Part shown: positions 13,662 through 14,764 of the stretch, one piece after another
Layout: each line of letters starts with the position of its first letter
How positions within the stretch are numbered: position 1 is the first letter of the stretch
Assembly (NCBI GenBank): GCA_001303225.1
Contig: LJNI01000041.1
Location: 1 to 14,764, forward strand
Length of the DNA stretch: 14,764 nucleotides
Direction of reading: 5' to 3'
Source: a candidate division TA06 bacterium DG_78
Lineage (GTDB): Bacteria > Hydrothermota > Tepidihabitantia > SM23-42
Made by a program: the position numbers and the translations under genes
Notes under the pieces: model-generated
What the model was told of the DNA's origin: nothing
The model's database searches: none
The model's input: the letters and a program-made list of their open reading frames with translations, nothing else

Positions 13662-13771
13662 TCGTTATACGGCATCGTTATTCGTTTAAGAAAAATAAGC
13701 CTCACTTCGTTCGGGTATAGGATTTTCAATCCTATACCCGAAAATATTGAAACCGAACAACGATTAACGAT
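13662..13771. repeat. Heptad inverted array around a perfect hairpin
   Basis: TCGT cores at 13662, 13675 and 13682 on the left, and CCGA/ACGA cores at 13753, 13760 and 13767 on the right (exact 7-nt spacing on the right, 13 and 7 on the left). The halves are inverted and flank the 15-bp hairpin at 13710-13742. This gives the same architecture as the arrays at 421-519 and 9617-9669, but with a strong central stem. Confidence 0.55.
13710..13742. repeat. Perfect 15-bp hairpin with 3-nt loop
   Basis: TTCGGGTATAGGATT (13710-13724), loop TTC, then AATCCTATACCCGAA (13728-13742), with no mismatch. It is not followed by a T-run on either strand and stands between divergent genes, so ordinary termination is unlikely. 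On the minus strand it lies about 30 nt inside the predicted dehydrogenase leader. Confidence 0.85.
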
Positions 13772-13779
13772 TTTTTCAT

Positions 13780-13807
13780 AGTGTACCCAATTCTTCTATC
13801 AAGTCAA
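13780..13807 (-). promoter_or_regulatory. Predicted promoter of the acyl-CoA dehydrogenase operon
   Basis: Minus strand: TTGACT (13807-13802), a 16-nt spacer, then TACACT (13785-13780). It matches the consensus at 5/6 and 4/6 positions, and the spacer equals that of the other two promoters called here. The start would fall near 13773, giving a structured leader of about 230 nt before the ATG at 13545. Confidence 0.5.
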
Positions 13808-13850
13808 GATTTTGTCCTCTCGTTTTCGATGAATTGTCTATGTCTGGAGC

Positions 13851-13873
13851 CGTTCTGCTGGCTCAGCAGAATG
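13851..13873. promoter_or_regulatory. Inverted repeat upstream of the 13917 gene promoter
   Basis: CGTTCTGCTG (13851-13860), loop GCT, CAGCAGAATG (13864-13873): ten pairs with one G-T. It ends 9 nt before the -35 box of the rightward promoter, which suits an upstream regulator-binding site. A terminator is less likely because no T-run follows. Confidence 0.5.
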
Positions 13874-13882
13874 AGATTACAC

Positions 13883-13910
13883 TTGACAGTACGATAATTA
13901 TGGTTATCAT
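13883..13910 (+). promoter_or_regulatory. Near-consensus promoter giving a leaderless mRNA for the 13917 gene
   Basis: TTGACA (13883-13888), 16-nt spacer, TATCAT (13905-13910), which is 11 of 12 consensus bases. The expected start is 6-8 nt after the -10 box, which falls on the A of the ATG at 13917. No Shine-Dalgarno site precedes that ATG, which agrees with leaderless translation. Confidence 0.65.
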
Positions 13911-13916
13911 TATTTC

Positions 13917-14764
13917 ATGTTTTTGCCCCTTTTTTTATTGATTGCACAGCTTGAAGTTGCTGCTTTTGATACCCCAAATGATGATGGATCAAGTATTACT
14001 GTTACATGGGAGAGCGACACTAATTTTCAATCAGTTATCATTATGAGGAGTGCGCGTCCGCAAGAGGGATTCGAGACACTCTGCGAAGTTGAGATGAGTC
14101 GTTCACCATTTTTTGATACGAGCATTACCTCGGATGGTAATTACTACTATAAAATAGTGGCACAGAGTGGAGATACTGAAATAATTTCCGAAGTAGTTGG
14201 GCCGGTGAAGGTACACGCTCAGTTTTTTAATACGGGCCGTATCAACATTGCAATATGTATTGTTATTCTCTTCGCAGCAATTATTTACTATATCAGACGG
14301 GCACGTCGCGGTAAAATATTATATATAAGGAAGATACCTGCAATTACGGCAATGGAGGAGGCGATTGGTCGTGCTACTGAAATGGGCAAACCGGTGCTCT
14401 TTGTTCCAGGTATAATGGATATTGATGAGCCAGAGACAATCGCTGCGATGAGTATCTTGGGCAGGATTGCGGAGAAGACCGCGGAGTACGGTACGCCACT
14501 CTATGTTCCGACATGCCATGCAATGACCATGAGTATGGCGCAACAGATTGTAAAAGAATCGGCAACACGGGTTGGTAGACCTGATTGGTTTAATGCTGAC
14601 AACATACGATACTTAACCGAAGATCAATTTGGTTACGTGTCCGCAGTTGATGGAATTATGGTGAGGGAGAAGCCAGCAACCAATTTCTATTTGGGGAAAT
14701 TTTATGCAGAATCAGTCATTCTGGCAGAAACAGGATACTCGACAGGAGCAGTGCAAATTGCTGG
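13917..14764 (+). CDS. Membrane protein: signal, fibronectin-III-like domain, TM helix, cytoplasmic domain (3' end outside window)
   Basis: Open frame of 282 complete codons running off the right edge. It begins MFLPLFLLIAQLEVAAF, a signal-like hydrophobic start lacking basic residues. An in-frame stop at 13884-13886 leaves no other start. Residues 14-100 look like a fibronectin type III domain (SITVTWESDTNFQSVIIMRS..., FFDTSITSDGNYYYKIVA). A membrane helix spans about 108-126, followed by the basic IRRARRGK stop-transfer. The rest (about 135 on) is cytoplasmic: AITAMEEAIGRATEMGKPVLFVPGI, ETIAAMSILGRIAEKTAEYGTPLYVPTCHAM, and further conserved-looking blocks rich in small residues. I recall a similar Fn3-TM-DUF6754 arrangement in candidate-phylum genomes, but cannot confirm it here. 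No enzymatic motif is recognised. It is transcribed away from the dehydrogenase operon. Confidence 0.85.
   Translation, partial: MFLPLFLLIAQLEVAAFDTPNDDGSSITVTWESDTNFQSVIIMRSARPQEGFETLCEVEMSRSPFFDTSITSDGNYYYKIVAQSGDTEIISEVVGPVKVHAQFFNTGRINIAICIVILFAAIIYYIRRARRGKILYIRKIPAITAMEEAIGRATEMGKPVLFVPGIMDIDEPETIAAMSILGRIAEKTAEYGTPLYVPTCHAMTMSMAQQIVKESATRVGRPDWFNADNIRYLTEDQFGYVSAVDGIMVREKPATNFYLGKFYAESVILAETGYSTGAVQIA

Larger units (their letters stand above)
13546..13916. other. Divergent intergenic region with nested inverted repeats and opposed promoters
   Basis: 371 nt between the acyl-CoA dehydrogenase operon (minus) and the plus-strand gene at 13917. No ORF of coding quality. GTTAATCGTT (13564-13573) and its inverse AACGATTAAC (13759-13768) bracket two inner structures: the CCCCGTTAAAT pair and the 15-bp hairpin. 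The minus-strand leader of the dehydrogenase genes, about 230 nt, would include all of them. Confidence 0.6.

Noticed and set aside
13710..13742. 15-bp hairpin as a rho-independent terminator
   Set aside because: No T-run follows on either strand, and the flanking genes are divergent, so nothing needs to end there.
14319..14568. Minus-strand frames of 64-74 residues
   Set aside because: They lie antisense to the plus-strand Fn3-TM gene, whose frame has clear domain character, and they have no ribosome site or recognisable product.

Overview
The window looks like chromosomal DNA from an uncultivated, diderm bacterium of moderate-to-low GC content. The best guess is a candidate-phylum relative of WOR-3/Stahlbacteria or the wider FCB-like lineages. 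This is inference from gene content: PorV-like outer-membrane proteins, FlgD-type Ig-like modules at protein C-termini, a TonB/ExbBD set and degenerate intergenic repeats. No rRNA or tRNA is present to settle it.

Layout. (1) 1-1968, plus strand: the 3' part of a HIT-family nucleotide hydrolase, then purF (first step of purine synthesis). Between them lies a symmetric array of 7-nt repeats that runs to the purF start codon. (2) 1969-2348: convergent spacer with a dispersed inverted repeat. (3) 2349-11022, minus strand: an eight-gene cell-envelope operon behind a consensus promoter at 11129-11156. In order of transcription it encodes a secreted Ig-like repeat protein, a PorV-like barrel, an 815-residue TPR protein, ExbB/TolQ, ExbD/TolR, a second ExbD lacking the membrane Asp, a TonB-type protein, and a periplasmic protein with a degenerate OmpA-like end. 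(4) 11282-13545, minus strand: two overlapping acyl-CoA dehydrogenase genes whose active-site motifs are complementary. (5) 13546-13916: divergent intergenic region with nested inverted repeats and opposed promoters. (6) 13917 to the right edge, plus strand: a signal/fibronectin-III-like/transmembrane protein with a large cytoplasmic domain, probably read from a leaderless mRNA.

How the genes may work together. ExbB-ExbD-ExbD'-TonB is a proton-driven inner-membrane motor with a periplasm-spanning arm. The TPR, OmpA-like, PorV-like and secreted Ig-like proteins would be its periplasmic and outer-membrane partners or cargo. Three of these carry the same C-terminal-type FlgD/Ig-like module (WDG/WNG motif). 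The set resembles a cross between Tol-Pal and the type IX secretion/gliding machinery but matches neither, and it is the best candidate here for an undescribed system. The acyl-CoA dehydrogenase pair is the second: it looks like an obligate heteromer in which one subunit brings the catalytic Glu and the flavin-contact loop, and the other brings the FAD-ADP contacts across the dimer interface.

Alongside the genes are two families of non-coding repeats: inverted arrays with strict 7-nt phasing, and CCCCGTTARAT...ATYTAACAGGG pairs. Both are placed at gene starts or in regions between operons.
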